From the NCBI RefSeq assembly GCF_018336815.1, contig NZ_CP050497.1:620001-684000 (forward strand): a stretch of DNA of 64,000 nucleotides, in the 5' to 3' direction. A program made the translations under genes and the position numbers. The first letter of the stretch is position 1; every line of letters starts with the position of its first letter. Under the pieces are notes generated by a model. That model ran no database searches, had not been told where the DNA came from, and saw only the letters and a program-made list of their open reading frames with translations. Below, one piece after another: positions 37,034 through 46,889 of the stretch. Origin of the DNA: Treponema vincentii (GTDB taxonomy: Bacteria > Spirochaetota > Spirochaetia > Treponematales > Treponemataceae).

Positions 37034-38170
37034 ATGCTTATAAAGAATGGAAATGTTTTAAACTTTCAAGCCGGCGGATTTGTTCGGCAAGATATTAGAA
37101 TTATTGATGGAAAAATAACCGAAATTGCAGAAACATTGGATGCCGATAAAAATGAAGAAATTTGTGATGCTTCAAATAAATATATAACACCGGGACTGAT
37201 TGACGCACATAGCCATATTTGTATTAGCGAAGAAGGGCGTGGCACAATCGGAGATGATTGCAATGATTATAGTGAAGCAGTTATGCCGTATCTTGATACA
37301 ATCGATGCAATATATCCCTTCGATTCTGCTGTACAAGAAGCAACTGCTCACGGGGTAACATGCGCTTGTGTATGTCCCGGTAGCGATAGTGTAATTGGAG
37401 GAATGAATAGCGTTATCCAATTATATGGTAGAACAGTTGAAGAGATGTTGATAAAACGGAAAGCCGCAATAAAATGCAGTTTCGGCGAGAATCCGAAAAA
37501 GGCCGGATATGTTTTTAAGTCGAGAATGGGAAACGCGTACCTTTTGCGTAAATGTATCGAAGAGAGCCTTGATTATAAACATAGAAAGAACGAAGCTTTG
37601 AAACGGGGCGATTATTTTAAGCGGGATATAGGAAAAGAAAATATGCTTTTAGCAATAGATAAAAAGATTCCGTTCCATGCTCATGCGCACCGTTGTGACG
37701 ATATATGTACAGCTATAAGAATATGTAAGGAATACGATATTGAGTTGGTTATCATTCATTGTACCGATGGAGAAGCTATAATCGATCATTTGGCTGCACA
37801 TAAATATCCTGTTATTCTTGGCCCAACGATGTATCCTCGCTCAAAACTGGAAAGCATGTCCAGAAGTTTTAAAACGGCAGGGATTTTAAATAAAGCCGGC
37901 ATAAAAATATGTATTACAGCTGATCACGATGTTACTCCGATATATTATTTATCGGTTTATGCAGCGCAGTCCGTTCGCGCAGGCTTGGATGAAATTGAAG
38001 GTTTAAAATCTATAACAAAGAATCCTGCTGAAGTATTGGGCATTGATGATAGAAAAGGCGAAATTCTTGTAGGAAAAGATGCAGATGTGGTAATTTGGTC
38101 AAAACATCCGTTTGATTATGATACGAATGTTGAAGCCGTATATATTGCAGGAAAAGCCATGGTTGTTTAA
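37034..38170 (+). CDS. Metal-dependent amidohydrolase (imidazolonepropionase-like)
   Basis: Cytosolic TIM-barrel hydrolase of the amidohydrolase superfamily. Motifs PGLIDAHSHI (metal ligands HxH), FHAHAHR, a later His in LVIIHCTDGE, and the metal-binding Asp in ITADHD, ending with the usual NPAEVLGIDDRKGEI and GKDADVVIWSKHPFD. 378 residues. GAGGAG before ATG. Sits between two related transporters, so likely hydrolyses an imported cyclic amide, peptide or N-acyl compound; substrate unknown. Confidence 0.87.
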   Translation: MLIKNGNVLNFQAGGFVRQDIRIIDGKITEIAETLDADKNEEICDASNKYITPGLIDAHSHICISEEGRGTIGDDCNDYSEAVMPYLDTIDAIYPFDSAVQEATAHGVTCACVCPGSDSVIGGMNSVIQLYGRTVEEMLIKRKAAIKCSFGENPKKAGYVFKSRMGNAYLLRKCIEESLDYKHRKNEALKRGDYFKRDIGKENMLLAIDKKIPFHAHAHRCDDICTAIRICKEYDIELVIIHCTDGEAIIDHLAAHKYPVILGPTMYPRSKLESMSRSFKTAGILNKAGIKICITADHDVTPIYYLSVYAAQSVRAGLDEIEGLKSITKNPAEVLGIDDRKGEILVGKDADVVIWSKHPFDYDTNVEAVYIAGKAMVV

Positions 38171-38190
38171 TTATATTAAGGAGAGTTGCT

Positions 38191-39582
38191 ATGGTACAAT
38201 TAAAAAATAAACTTCTTAATATTAAAATGCCTCATACTTATGTGATATTAGGTATTATTCTGTTATCGGTTATAGTACTTGCATATATTATTCCGTCTGG
38301 AGAATTTGATAGAGTGCTGGATGAAAGTTCGGGGAAAATGATAATTATTCCCGATAGCTTTCATTATGCAGAGGGTATAAAGCCTCATTTCTTTGATATT
38401 TTTTTGACGCTTCAAAAAGGGTATGTCAGTGCAGCCGGAATAATGTTTTTAATGATTTTTGCTTATGGTTATGTATATCTGTTGATTGATAACGGAACAT
38501 TAAACAGTGTGATAAATATTCTTATAAAAGCGTTGGGTAAAAAAACATATTTGATTATTCCTGTCGGTATGCTCATCTTTGGCGTCCTTGGTTCAACGAT
38601 GGGAATTTATGAAGAAGTATACGGTATGGTGCCTGTCTTTATAGGGATTGTTACTGCCTTAGGATATGATGCCGTAGTAGGAGGCGCTATAGTGTTTGTC
38701 GGAGTTGCTACCGGATTTGCTGCAGCTACGACAAATCCGTTTTCAGTAGGTATTGCGCAAAGTATTGCCGGTATCAGTATGTATTCCGGGATTGAATATC
38801 GAATTTTAATTTTTATTGTATTTGAAGTAACGGTTATTTTATATCTACTGCAGTACGCAAGAAGAGTAAAAAAAGATCCTAAAAAGTCTATTTTATACGG
38901 CGAAGAACGGACGCTTATTTTCCCTTTTAAACAGAAAGAAGCCGTTATAACAGTAAGACAAAAAATTTGTTTGATGTTGTTTGTTTTTACAATCGCTATG
39001 TTGCTTTATGGGACAACCAAACTGGGATGGTATATTAATGAAATTGCGGCGATGTACCTTATGATGATGATTATAACCGGAATAACTTCAGGATATTCGA
39101 CGGATAAAATATGTAAAACTTTTATTAAATCGACTCAAAGTATGGTAGGCTCTATGATGGTTGTAGGATTTACCAGAGGTATTGTATTGGTAATGCAAAA
39201 TGCAAAAATATCCGACACAATTGTTTACTATTTATCGAGTATTTTATACGGACGAACAAAATATATATCCGCCATTGGGATGCTCTTTATTCAGAATATA
39301 ATAAATTTTTTTATTACCGGTTCTTCAAGTCAAGCTGCAATTACAATGCCTATTATGACTCCCGTCGCCGATATTATACATTTAAGCCGTCAGACAGCCG
39401 TATTGGTTTATCAATTCGGAGACGGTTTCTCAAATATGTTTTGGCCTACAGCATGTGCCGTTGAATGTGGTCTTATGGGAATACCAATAAATAAGTGGTA
39501 TAAATTTATGGCGCCTTTATTTTTGATTATGGTAGTATTGCAGATTATCTTTGCCGCTCTATCGGTTTTGGTGTACGTTTAA
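38191..39582 (+). CDS. YfcC/DcuC-family carboxylate or amino-acid transporter, copy 2
   Basis: 463 residues, close paralogue of the protein at 35542 (IKMPHTYVILGIILL, STMGIYEEVYGMVPVF, ITGSSSQAAITMPIMTPVAD), so the gene pair probably arose by duplication around the amidohydrolase gene. Polytopic inner-membrane protein. AAGGAGAG before ATG, 20 bases after the amidohydrolase stop. Confidence 0.85.
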   Translation: MVQLKNKLLNIKMPHTYVILGIILLSVIVLAYIIPSGEFDRVLDESSGKMIIIPDSFHYAEGIKPHFFDIFLTLQKGYVSAAGIMFLMIFAYGYVYLLIDNGTLNSVINILIKALGKKTYLIIPVGMLIFGVLGSTMGIYEEVYGMVPVFIGIVTALGYDAVVGGAIVFVGVATGFAAATTNPFSVGIAQSIAGISMYSGIEYRILIFIVFEVTVILYLLQYARRVKKDPKKSILYGEERTLIFPFKQKEAVITVRQKICLMLFVFTIAMLLYGTTKLGWYINEIAAMYLMMMIITGITSGYSTDKICKTFIKSTQSMVGSMMVVGFTRGIVLVMQNAKISDTIVYYLSSILYGRTKYISAIGMLFIQNIINFFITGSSSQAAITMPIMTPVADIIHLSRQTAVLVYQFGDGFSNMFWPTACAVECGLMGIPINKWYKFMAPLFLIMVVLQIIFAALSVLVYV

Positions 39583-39619
39583 ATCTATTGTATACTATTA
39601 AATACAACAGATATAAGTC

Positions 39620-42379
39620 TTATTCCTCGACAGCAAAAGTTGTTCTGCAAATAGTGTGAAAGGGACATCCCATACAATCCTGCCATTGTACGGCTGCCGG
39701 TTTTCTAAAGTCTTCCATATCGACCTGCTGTGCGTATTCTTGCGCGGTTTGTAAAAAAGCCTGAATCGACGGTTCGAATTCTTCCCTCGTTTTAGAACGG
39801 GAGCTGCCCTGCGGTATTGCCGCCTTATCGTTGACAATGTATTTTATTTCTTCCTTTGTGATACCGAGGAAAAAAGCGTGCTCCGTCTCCTGCTTAAAAA
39901 GTTCGTTTTCTACAAGGAACAGATACATCGGCATTTGAAAGTCGCGCATGGCTTCCGGCTGATAATCCGAAGCCGCCGGAATGCTGCCGCTTTTGTAATC
40001 AAGGATGACGGCGCGGTCTTCCGCTTCCTGATAGGCGATGCGGTCTACGAGTCCGTGATAGAGGATGTCTCCGCTCCGGTACTGCAGCTCGCCTTCCATC
40101 ATATACGGCGTATAACCGTCCAGCTTTTCCGCATCGAACGTAAGCACAAAGTCAACGCTTTTTAAACTGCGCTTTTTAATCGATTCGATAAAAGGCGCGG
40201 CGAGCGGCCCTCGAAAATCGGTTTGGCTGTGAACGGTCTCATTAAATATCGATTCAGCCCACGTCCTATAATCGGCGAGATGCGCAGAGATAAACACCCT
40301 ATCGGTTTCCCGTATACGCTGATAGAGCCGCTCCAAAATACGATGACAAATGATACCGATATAGCGCGGGTTGAAAAGTTCCGCATCAGTGTCTTCTTCG
40401 TTGATGGAAAGCGCCGACGACAAAAACCATTGAGCCGGACAGCCGGAAAAAAGATGTAAGCCGCTTTGACTGATGCGGAATGCCCCGTCCGTATAGTGTC
40501 CGACCTTGAGCTTTTCCGAAAGTACCGGTAGGCTGCCGTTAAAAGGTTCGGTTAAAAAGGAAAAGCCGCGCGCTTGTTTAATACCGGCGAATTGTTCAAA
40601 TCCCGCTTTTTGAACGGAATACAGCGCTTCCGGCGCAGGTTCTTCCCGTTTAAAGAAGCGATATTCCTGCAAAAGAGAATCGCTGTCATTCAGGTCGGGG
40701 CGGGAGGCAAAGGCGGTAAAAATGCCATTGCTGACGGTAAAGCCCGAAAAGGTTTGTTCGGAAACGGAAAAGCGCACGGTGCCGTATATTGCATACACCG
40801 CAAAAAAGGCCTGCGTTGCATCTTTTTCGACAACGCCGAGGTCTTCCCGTTTGTCTTTCCGTAAGAAGGGAAGTTTTTGATAGATTACCCTGCTTGCTTT
40901 TTGGTTGCAGTTGAGCACAAAGTGATGCGCAAAAGGAGTAGCTGCCGCGACTCTAAACGGAAAGATGCTGACCGCTCTTCCGGTATTTTGCGGTACATAG
41001 ATTTCGCGGGAAAGTTGAGCGGTAAAAAAGCGATAGGGTTGTGCAGGCAGACAGTCGGCAAAATCCTCTTCAAGCTGTACCAATTCCTGCATCAGTGTGA
41101 TACAGCGGCCGATGACGGCATTGTCTTCGGCTGAGAAGCCGTCGGGATTCAGATACTGCGCTCTAAAGAGGATGTACTGCCGCCGCATTTCGGAAAAGCT
41201 TTGAGCCTGCACGAACCGCTCCGCAGCTTTCATAAAGGGAAGGAGCCATTCTTTTGCCTGCTCTTTTTCGGCTTGCTCCTCCTCAGCACTGCTATGAGGA
41301 TTATACGGGATAGGGAGTTTAAACGCCTCCTTCCAGACATTTTTATAGTGACCTTCATCCTTCCACGAAACAAGACAGTTGTTTTTTATACCGAAATTGA
41401 TGAGCGCTTGTATCTGCGCGGGATGCTTCCACGGAATATGAGGATTGAGCAGCAGCGGTTTAAGGCTTTCAAACGAGTAATGTTCCTGTACGCACTGTTC
41501 AAGCAACGGAAAGAGCTGCCCCGCCTGCTGTTCGCCGAGTTTAAACCCGAGCCGAAATTCCGCGGGGATATTCCGCAATGCAAACTCCCGCTTGAGATAC
41601 GGTACGGTATCTTCAATACCGGCAATGCTGAGCGCAATATCATCGGCAGGAACTCCGGTTGCCAAGAGCTGCTCAACTGCGAGCGCCGTAGAGCGAATTT
41701 CTTCCCGCATGGTGCCGAATTGGATAAGCGGCGTTGTTTCAGCGTTAAAGGCTGGGGCGGGAAGTATCGACAGTTCAGGCCGTTTTTCCAATAGACTGCG
41801 ATACTCGTCAAAGTCTTCCATTAATTCGGGATAGAGTAAAATGTACTGTTGTGTATGCGGGATAAATTCCGCCCCCGCCCAAGAAGGTTCAAAGAGCCGG
41901 TGTGCGTCCAAAAATTCCGTATATGCTTTTTTCAAAATCCGTAAATCGGAGAACTCGGCGTCTTTACCGGCTTTATGCTGCGCCGCGCGTTTTTCCCAAT
42001 GATCCAACTGCGGCAAAATACCGGCAATCCATTGCGCAAATATGGCGCCGTCGGCTGCGTAGTCCGCCGGGATGATGTTCTGTAGAAAGGGTTTTTCCGC
42101 CGCAGCATTATCGGCTGCAATATGATGCGCAAAGAGCAGGCGGATAATCTGAGACGCCGGGTTTTTATTTTCCGCTTGAGCGATACAGCACTCCGCCTTA
42201 AAGGCATCCCATGCAATAAACAGTTCGGCAGGAACCGCTGCAAGGCCGGTCAACGCAAGCGCACGATGCATCCAAAGCCGAGCCGCAATCCGTGACGGAA
42301 ACACAAAACAGGTGCGGGCGTCCGTACCGTAGCGGCGGATACAGTCTTCTATAGTGGAACAGCCGGATATGATGCGCAT
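39620..42379 (-). CDS. AddB/RexB-like PD-(D/E)XK exonuclease
   Basis: 919-residue protein like the nuclease/inactive-helicase subunit of AddAB (RexAB) double-strand-break repair enzymes. N-terminal helicase-like part lacks an obvious Walker A. The C-terminal nuclease has DFVLTFDAEKL, the PD-(D/E)XK motif AVILDYKSGS and QMPMYLF, and Cys residues (SGCPAQW; DCMGCPFHTIC) that would hold the Fe-S cluster of this family. The partner helicase AddA is not next to it. Single gene, transcribed convergently to the transporter. Confidence 0.8.
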   Translation of the reverse strand: MRIISGCSTIEDCIRRYGTDARTCFVFPSRIAARLWMHRALALTGLAAVPAELFIAWDAFKAECCIAQAENKNPASQIIRLLFAHHIAADNAAAEKPFLQNIIPADYAADGAIFAQWIAGILPQLDHWEKRAAQHKAGKDAEFSDLRILKKAYTEFLDAHRLFEPSWAGAEFIPHTQQYILLYPELMEDFDEYRSLLEKRPELSILPAPAFNAETTPLIQFGTMREEIRSTALAVEQLLATGVPADDIALSIAGIEDTVPYLKREFALRNIPAEFRLGFKLGEQQAGQLFPLLEQCVQEHYSFESLKPLLLNPHIPWKHPAQIQALINFGIKNNCLVSWKDEGHYKNVWKEAFKLPIPYNPHSSAEEEQAEKEQAKEWLLPFMKAAERFVQAQSFSEMRRQYILFRAQYLNPDGFSAEDNAVIGRCITLMQELVQLEEDFADCLPAQPYRFFTAQLSREIYVPQNTGRAVSIFPFRVAAATPFAHHFVLNCNQKASRVIYQKLPFLRKDKREDLGVVEKDATQAFFAVYAIYGTVRFSVSEQTFSGFTVSNGIFTAFASRPDLNDSDSLLQEYRFFKREEPAPEALYSVQKAGFEQFAGIKQARGFSFLTEPFNGSLPVLSEKLKVGHYTDGAFRISQSGLHLFSGCPAQWFLSSALSINEEDTDAELFNPRYIGIICHRILERLYQRIRETDRVFISAHLADYRTWAESIFNETVHSQTDFRGPLAAPFIESIKKRSLKSVDFVLTFDAEKLDGYTPYMMEGELQYRSGDILYHGLVDRIAYQEAEDRAVILDYKSGSIPAASDYQPEAMRDFQMPMYLFLVENELFKQETEHAFFLGITKEEIKYIVNDKAAIPQGSSRSKTREEFEPSIQAFLQTAQEYAQQVDMEDFRKPAAVQWQDCMGCPFHTICRTTFAVEE

Positions 42380-42402
42380 AATAACCTCTTAAATATGTGA
42401 AG

Positions 42403-42438
42403 CTTCTAAAAATCTAACCGACTTTTTAGAGATGCCTA
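42403..42438. repeat. TCTAAAAA-type hairpin (type D)
   Basis: CTTCTAAAAATC / GACTTTTTAGAGATGCC just upstream of the AddB-like gene. The rest of 42439-42635 is AT-rich with no gene seen. Confidence 0.45.
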
Positions 42439-42635
42439 TGATCTGGTTTCTATCAGCGATGAAAGCTCAATAATGTATTATACACAAAAAAATCGGATTG
42501 AGCATCTCTCAAACTCAATAGGAAACCTCATAGATATCAGATAAGGGTAAATATCAGGAAATACAAGTAATGCCAAATTATAAAGCTACGAATGATAAAG
42601 CCATACTACAGCGCACTGGGAGATTAAACCGCACG

Positions 42636-42677
42636 CATAAAAACGCCCGCTAAAACAGATGCGCTTTAGCGGGCGTT
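42636..42677 (-). terminator. Rho-independent terminator of grdEB
   Basis: On the minus strand AACGCCCGCTAAA pairs perfectly with TTTAGCGGGCGTT and is followed by TTTTATG. It lies 59 bases after the grdB stop. Confidence 0.85.
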
Positions 42678-42735
42678 CACACAAGAACTTCTTGTTTTCG
42701 ACATCAGCTAACAGCCGAAACCGTTAGCCGGTCTT

Positions 42736-44025
42736 TTAGAACACAGTCTGCTCCGTGATGGGTGTTTGTAAGGCTTTTAAGGCTTTTTCGACAAGCGCAC
42801 GGCGTAGTTCTTTTTCGTCCTTTGCGTTCATCGTGGGGTTTCCGAGCGGGTGAGGAATTGCTACCGCCGGTACAATTCTGTTCGCTCCTACTGTTTTTGA
42901 AATCGGGACTACGGTTGCAATATGCACAACCGGTAAAACTTTTTCAATTTCTTTAACCATCGTTGCACCGCAACGAGTACAGGTGCCTCACGTAGAGGTA
43001 AGAATGACCGCCTGCACTCCGGCGTTTACAAGCTTTCCGGCAATTTCGGAAGCAAAACGCTTTGCATTCGCAACGCTGGTACCGTTACCGACTGTCGTAT
43101 AATACAGCTCATGCAGCTTTCCGATTTTGTGCTCGCGTTCCATATCACGCAATACATCGACCGGCAATACACGGTTGGGGTTAGCGTTACAATAGGTGGG
43201 ATCATAACCGCCGTGCGCCGTTTCACTGTTTTCGGAAGTCAGTTCGGAGATGCCTTTTAGAGAATATTCTCCGTAGTGAGAAGCGGAAGATGCTTCGATA
43301 TGATCGGGGTTCCCTTTCGGAACAACACCACCTGAAGTTACCAATGCGATAACCGCCTTGGAAATATCGGTGATAGGCGCATGCGGCGGTACGCGATCGA
43401 ACACCGGCATCGGATATTCTGTAACAAAAGATTCACCCTTGAGTTTTTGTACGAGCATATCGACGGCGCGTTTTGCCCCGCGTTCTTTTGCAAAGTAGTT
43501 TTGACGGATTCCGCGCGGCAGTAAACCGTCGGTGGTAAGGTCGATTGCTTCACCGTTTAATACCTTCTTTGCAACTGCGGCAATTGCAGGTACTGCATGG
43601 CGCATATCGGCAGCAGAGTTCTTCGTTTTAACGGTATACATAAAGGCTTTGAATACATCGTATCCGGGATTCTCTTCGTATAAACCGGTGATAGCAGGGA
43701 TACCAAGTGCAGCTGCCGCTTTTGCAGCGCCGCCGCATGCCATACCATAACGGCCGGCGTTAAAACCGGGACCGGCAATCAGCAAGTCTGCTTCATTTTT
43801 CTTTAAAACATCTTGAATAAATGCCATACACTCGTCGGTATGGTCGTTAAAATAATTATCACCGCAGATAATCGTCTTAACGATTTTTCCACCGTCGCCG
43901 AGCGCTGCTTGAATCCCCATACCGGGGCCGACATTTCCGTCGATTACTTCAATCTTGTAATCGGCAACATCTTCTCCGCCCTTTCCGGCAAAGAATTGGT
44001 TGATATAGTGTACAATCTTTTTCAT
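42736..44025 (-). CDS. grdB: Glycine/sarcosine/betaine reductase component B, selenoprotein subunit
   Basis: Subunit of the substrate-specific component of glycine-type reductases, which with GrdA and GrdC/D reduces glycine or a relative to ammonia or amine plus acetyl-phosphate. The frame contains a TGA at 42990-42988 read as selenocysteine at residue 346: LTST-U-GTCTRCGATMVKEIE, the UxxCxxC motif of GrdB; it then continues to a TAA at 42736 (about 429 residues, the family length). A stem-loop fit for SECIS follows the TGA. The gene starts 10 bases after grdE. No grdA, grdC or grdD is in the window. Automated annotation will split it into two genes. Confidence 0.95.
42965..42990 (-). promoter_or_regulatory. 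Selenocysteine UGA codon and SECIS-like stem-loop in grdB
   Basis: UGA at 42990-42988, then GCACC (42986-42982), a 12-base loop TGTACTCGTTGC, then GGTGC (42969-42965). Bacterial SECIS elements lie directly after the UGA like this one and recruit SelB. Confidence 0.7.
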
Positions 44026-44035
44026 TGTTTACCTC

Positions 44036-45325
44036 TTATAATCCGCATGCGGATAAATTCCAGAAGCCCAGCTCATTGGTTGCGCCGGTAATAACCTGTA
44101 ATTCCGCTTCGATACTTCCGTCTTCGTGTAAGCTGCCGTCCCATGCGCCTGCAATAACGTTCGCTTGTTGGGGATCACCGATAACCAAGTCCATCTTAGG
44201 CAGTTTGATAACCTGATTGGCATTTCCGTTCGACACAACGGCATCTGCGGAAGGATGAGCGTCCGCAAGTGACTGGCTGGCTCCGTCTTGACCTGCATAT
44301 TCGTCGGTTAGCAATACGGTTTTAATGCCCTTTGCAGCGATCTTGCGGCAGTTCATCATCAAGTCGGCATCGGGATTCCCGAACCCTTCCTCGGAGATAA
44401 TAACCGCATCAAGGTCGAGCTGTTCCGCAAGGCGTGCAGTCAGGGAAGAAGAGCGTTCTTTATCGGCAAGCGTTACGTTCTCGTTGGTTACGATAACACC
44501 GATAAAGTTATAATCTTTTCCGTGCCGTTTATACAGTTCGTGGATAACGGGGCTGTTTTGATGTACATACGTCGGGTTCTTATCACAGGCGGAAACACAG
44601 TTGCCACTTACGACTGCGCCGTCCATCGCTTCCGTCGGATACATAATGGTCGGCACAATCTGCTTAACATCAACACCATAATAGTAGGTATCGTGCAGCA
44701 GTCCTTGGCTCTGGAGCGCATATACATAGCCGACTTTCGGAAGATTGGGATACTGCTTGGCCTGTTCAATCGGGTTCAGCGTTTCGTAAACTTCGGTTTC
44801 AGCCGGAGCAACGGATTTTGCGGCGTTACCCAAATAGCGGGCGGTTTTAAGCCCCATCAAACGCAACGATTTTTCTTTAACGGCTCGGGTAGTGTCATCT
44901 TTAACGGTACCTTTTACCACGAGATTCACCGTGCGGGAAAACGGTGTATATTCGGCGCTGGGCCCGCTCATATCGATAATTCCTTCTTGGAATCCGACAA
45001 CGGTACCGGTTGTTACAACAGCTGCACCGCGGAGTACGGCAGTTTTACCGGAGCCGACCGTATCTTCTTCGCCGGTGAAGAATCCGGGAAAGCAAACACC
45101 GCTGCCTTCAATCTTGCAGCGCGGCTCAATAACATCTTTAACGGAAATAATACGAGTTTTATCGCCCGGTTTTGTAATTGTCAGTGAAACATCAGTGATA
45201 AGCGGGTCTTCTTTAATAAGAGAGATAAGCTCATCTTTGTTGATTTCGAGACAAGTTCCTTGGATAGCGGTTTTTGCTGCAAACCGCATCTCATGAATGG
45301 GAATAATTCCCAGTTCAAGCTTCAT
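44036..45325 (-). CDS. grdE: Glycine/sarcosine/betaine reductase component B, alpha and beta subunits (pyruvoyl pro-protein)
   Basis: 429-residue precursor that cleaves itself into two subunits, leaving a pyruvoyl group that binds the amino substrate. Cleavage is expected at the Cys in SGNCVSACDKNP (Cys243; known at Cys242 in Eubacterium acidaminophilum). N-terminus LGIIPIHEMRFA and downstream TNENVTLADKERSSSLTARLAEQL and ISEEGFGNPDADLMMNC are typical. Good GGAGG before ATG 45325. First gene of the grdEB operon; promoter at 45381-45409. Whether the complex uses glycine, sarcosine or betaine cannot be read from these subunits. Confidence 0.95.
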   Translation of the reverse strand: MKLELGIIPIHEMRFAAKTAIQGTCLEINKDELISLIKEDPLITDVSLTITKPGDKTRIISVKDVIEPRCKIEGSGVCFPGFFTGEEDTVGSGKTAVLRGAAVVTTGTVVGFQEGIIDMSGPSAEYTPFSRTVNLVVKGTVKDDTTRAVKEKSLRLMGLKTARYLGNAAKSVAPAETEVYETLNPIEQAKQYPNLPKVGYVYALQSQGLLHDTYYYGVDVKQIVPTIMYPTEAMDGAVVSGNCVSACDKNPTYVHQNSPVIHELYKRHGKDYNFIGVIVTNENVTLADKERSSSLTARLAEQLDLDAVIISEEGFGNPDADLMMNCRKIAAKGIKTVLLTDEYAGQDGASQSLADAHPSADAVVSNGNANQVIKLPKMDLVIGDPQQANVIAGAWDGSLHEDGSIEAELQVITGATNELGFWNLSACGL

Positions 45326-45380
45326 ATCGACCTCCTATACTTTTTGAAAGGGGCAGACTACCCCCTAAGTATACTATACT

Positions 45381-45409
45381 ATTTTATTGCAATTAATCTA
45401 AGCTGTCAA
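45381..45409 (-). promoter_or_regulatory. Promoter of grdEB
   Basis: Minus strand TTGACA (45409-45404), 17-base spacer, TAAAAT (45386-45381). The leader contains a small GGGG/CCCC hairpin near 45350-45365. Confidence 0.7.
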
Positions 45410-45461
45410 TTTATGCCGGACATCGCTAAAAACTGTAGATTTTAGAGGTTCCCAATAGTCG

Positions 45462-46826
45462 TTAAATATTTTTTAAATACTTATTATAAAACTCTGAATA
45501 GTGATTATAAAAAGGTAAGTTCTTGTTTTCAAGACATCTGCCAATTAAATCTTCAATATAGATAATGTCTATTTTCGCTGCGTATTCAGGTTTACATTTT
45601 TTTATTGCATTATCGATTTCACTTCTCAAATTAATTCGTGATTTTAAAAATACAAAAGTAATTGTACCGATATCTACATGGCAGATATTACGCCAAAGCT
45701 GATATTTTTTATAAAATTCATCCTCGAAGTCATCGTTTAAATATTTTTCATCACAGATTTTTTTTAGTTGTGGTAAATAATTATTTTTATATTTAGTGCG
45801 ATACACCTCTGTTGGATTATTAGTATTAATTGATCCAAAATTTTGTTCTGTATATTTTATTTCAAAAAAATATTTTGTATTTGAATCATTAATAAAAAAA
45901 TCAAAATTTGTATATTCGCCTGAAACTTCAAACGAGGTTTCTTCTATATGTTCAAATTTTCCTATAGCAGATAAAGAAATATTATTATTTACGAAATGCA
46001 AATTATGGTCTTTCAGTAACGGATAAAATAAGTTCAAGCAAAGAGCCTGTGACGAATTTAAATGCGAAAAATCTCTATGCAATTTTATCTTACTTTCAGT
46101 AATATATTTTTCTAAAGAATCTTTATATCCTAAATCAATGAGATTCAGCATTCTTTTTTCTTCTGGTAAAATATGGCGATATTTTTTCCCTCTGTAATTC
46201 ATTTGTTCTGGAGTATTCAATACGGAGGCTTTGTAGTTAGATAAGTGCAAAATCAAAGTACAATAATTATATTTTTTTAGTTCTTTTATAACATTCTCTT
46301 TTTTTATTTTTATATTGCAATGAATTAAATTATGTTGTTTTCTAGTTAATAAAATTAAATTTTCAGGCGTATTATTGTAGCCATCGTCATTTATATGATG
46401 AATATCATAGTCATCATTCGTTCTTTTCCCTAAGAAAGCTCTTCCGATGAGTTCATAAACGTTTATATTGTGATCAACTTCTTTATTGCTTTTAGATAAC
46501 TTAAGGTAGCCATCTAACTCGTTGTCATCTTGGAGAACAATACTACCTTTATATTTTATACGACCGTAATTACTTATTTCGTAGTCGTTCCACCCAAAAG
46601 TTGAACCATTTACCCATTTTTCATCATTTGCATACGTGTCTTCAGAAAAATTATATCGGTTTAAACTTATTCTTTTACTCTCAGCAAGCTGTTCTTTTGT
46701 TGGCCAATTAATTCCTCTATGAGGAGTTTTATCCCATAATTGCTCATAATACTCAACAAATTCTTCATCTGTAAGCTTATTCTTTCCCGTAAAATTAATT
46801 TTAGTTTCTAATCCTGTCTGGTTCAT
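45462..46826 (-). CDS. Two-nuclease protein: NUMOD4-HNH plus PD-(D/E)XK domain
   Basis: 454 residues. About residues 71-92 form a NUMOD4-like DNA-binding motif (WNDYEISNYGRIK), residues 140-170 an HNH nuclease (DIHHINDDGYNNTPENL, then H165 and H169). A helical region follows, and residues about 255-345 look like a PD-(D/E)XK restriction-type nuclease (YTNFDFF with Asp309, YFFEIKYTE with Glu322-x-Lys324; the family resembles PGN_0703-like restriction endonucleases). Markedly AT-rich compared with its neighbours, which suggests transfer. No methyltransferase or second gene beside it. Candidate stand-alone restriction or anti-phage nuclease, or a homing-type element that captured a restriction domain. 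Confidence 0.75.
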   Translation of the reverse strand: MNQTGLETKINFTGKNKLTDEEFVEYYEQLWDKTPHRGINWPTKEQLAESKRISLNRYNFSEDTYANDEKWVNGSTFGWNDYEISNYGRIKYKGSIVLQDDNELDGYLKLSKSNKEVDHNINVYELIGRAFLGKRTNDDYDIHHINDDGYNNTPENLILLTRKQHNLIHCNIKIKKENVIKELKKYNYCTLILHLSNYKASVLNTPEQMNYRGKKYRHILPEEKRMLNLIDLGYKDSLEKYITESKIKLHRDFSHLNSSQALCLNLFYPLLKDHNLHFVNNNISLSAIGKFEHIEETSFEVSGEYTNFDFFINDSNTKYFFEIKYTEQNFGSINTNNPTEVYRTKYKNNYLPQLKKICDEKYLNDDFEDEFYKKYQLWRNICHVDIGTITFVFLKSRINLRSEIDNAIKKCKPEYAAKIDIIYIEDLIGRCLENKNLPFYNHYSEFYNKYLKNI

Positions 46827-46889
46827 TTATTTTCAAGCATCTTCCGGTTTTTCAATCCTTTCCCAGTCAATCGGGTTTTTCGTTTTCGT

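Noticed and set aside
42736..42960. Separate short gene downstream of grdB
   Set aside because: It is the C-terminal part of the grdB selenoprotein after the UGA codon; the UxxCxxC motif spans the junction.
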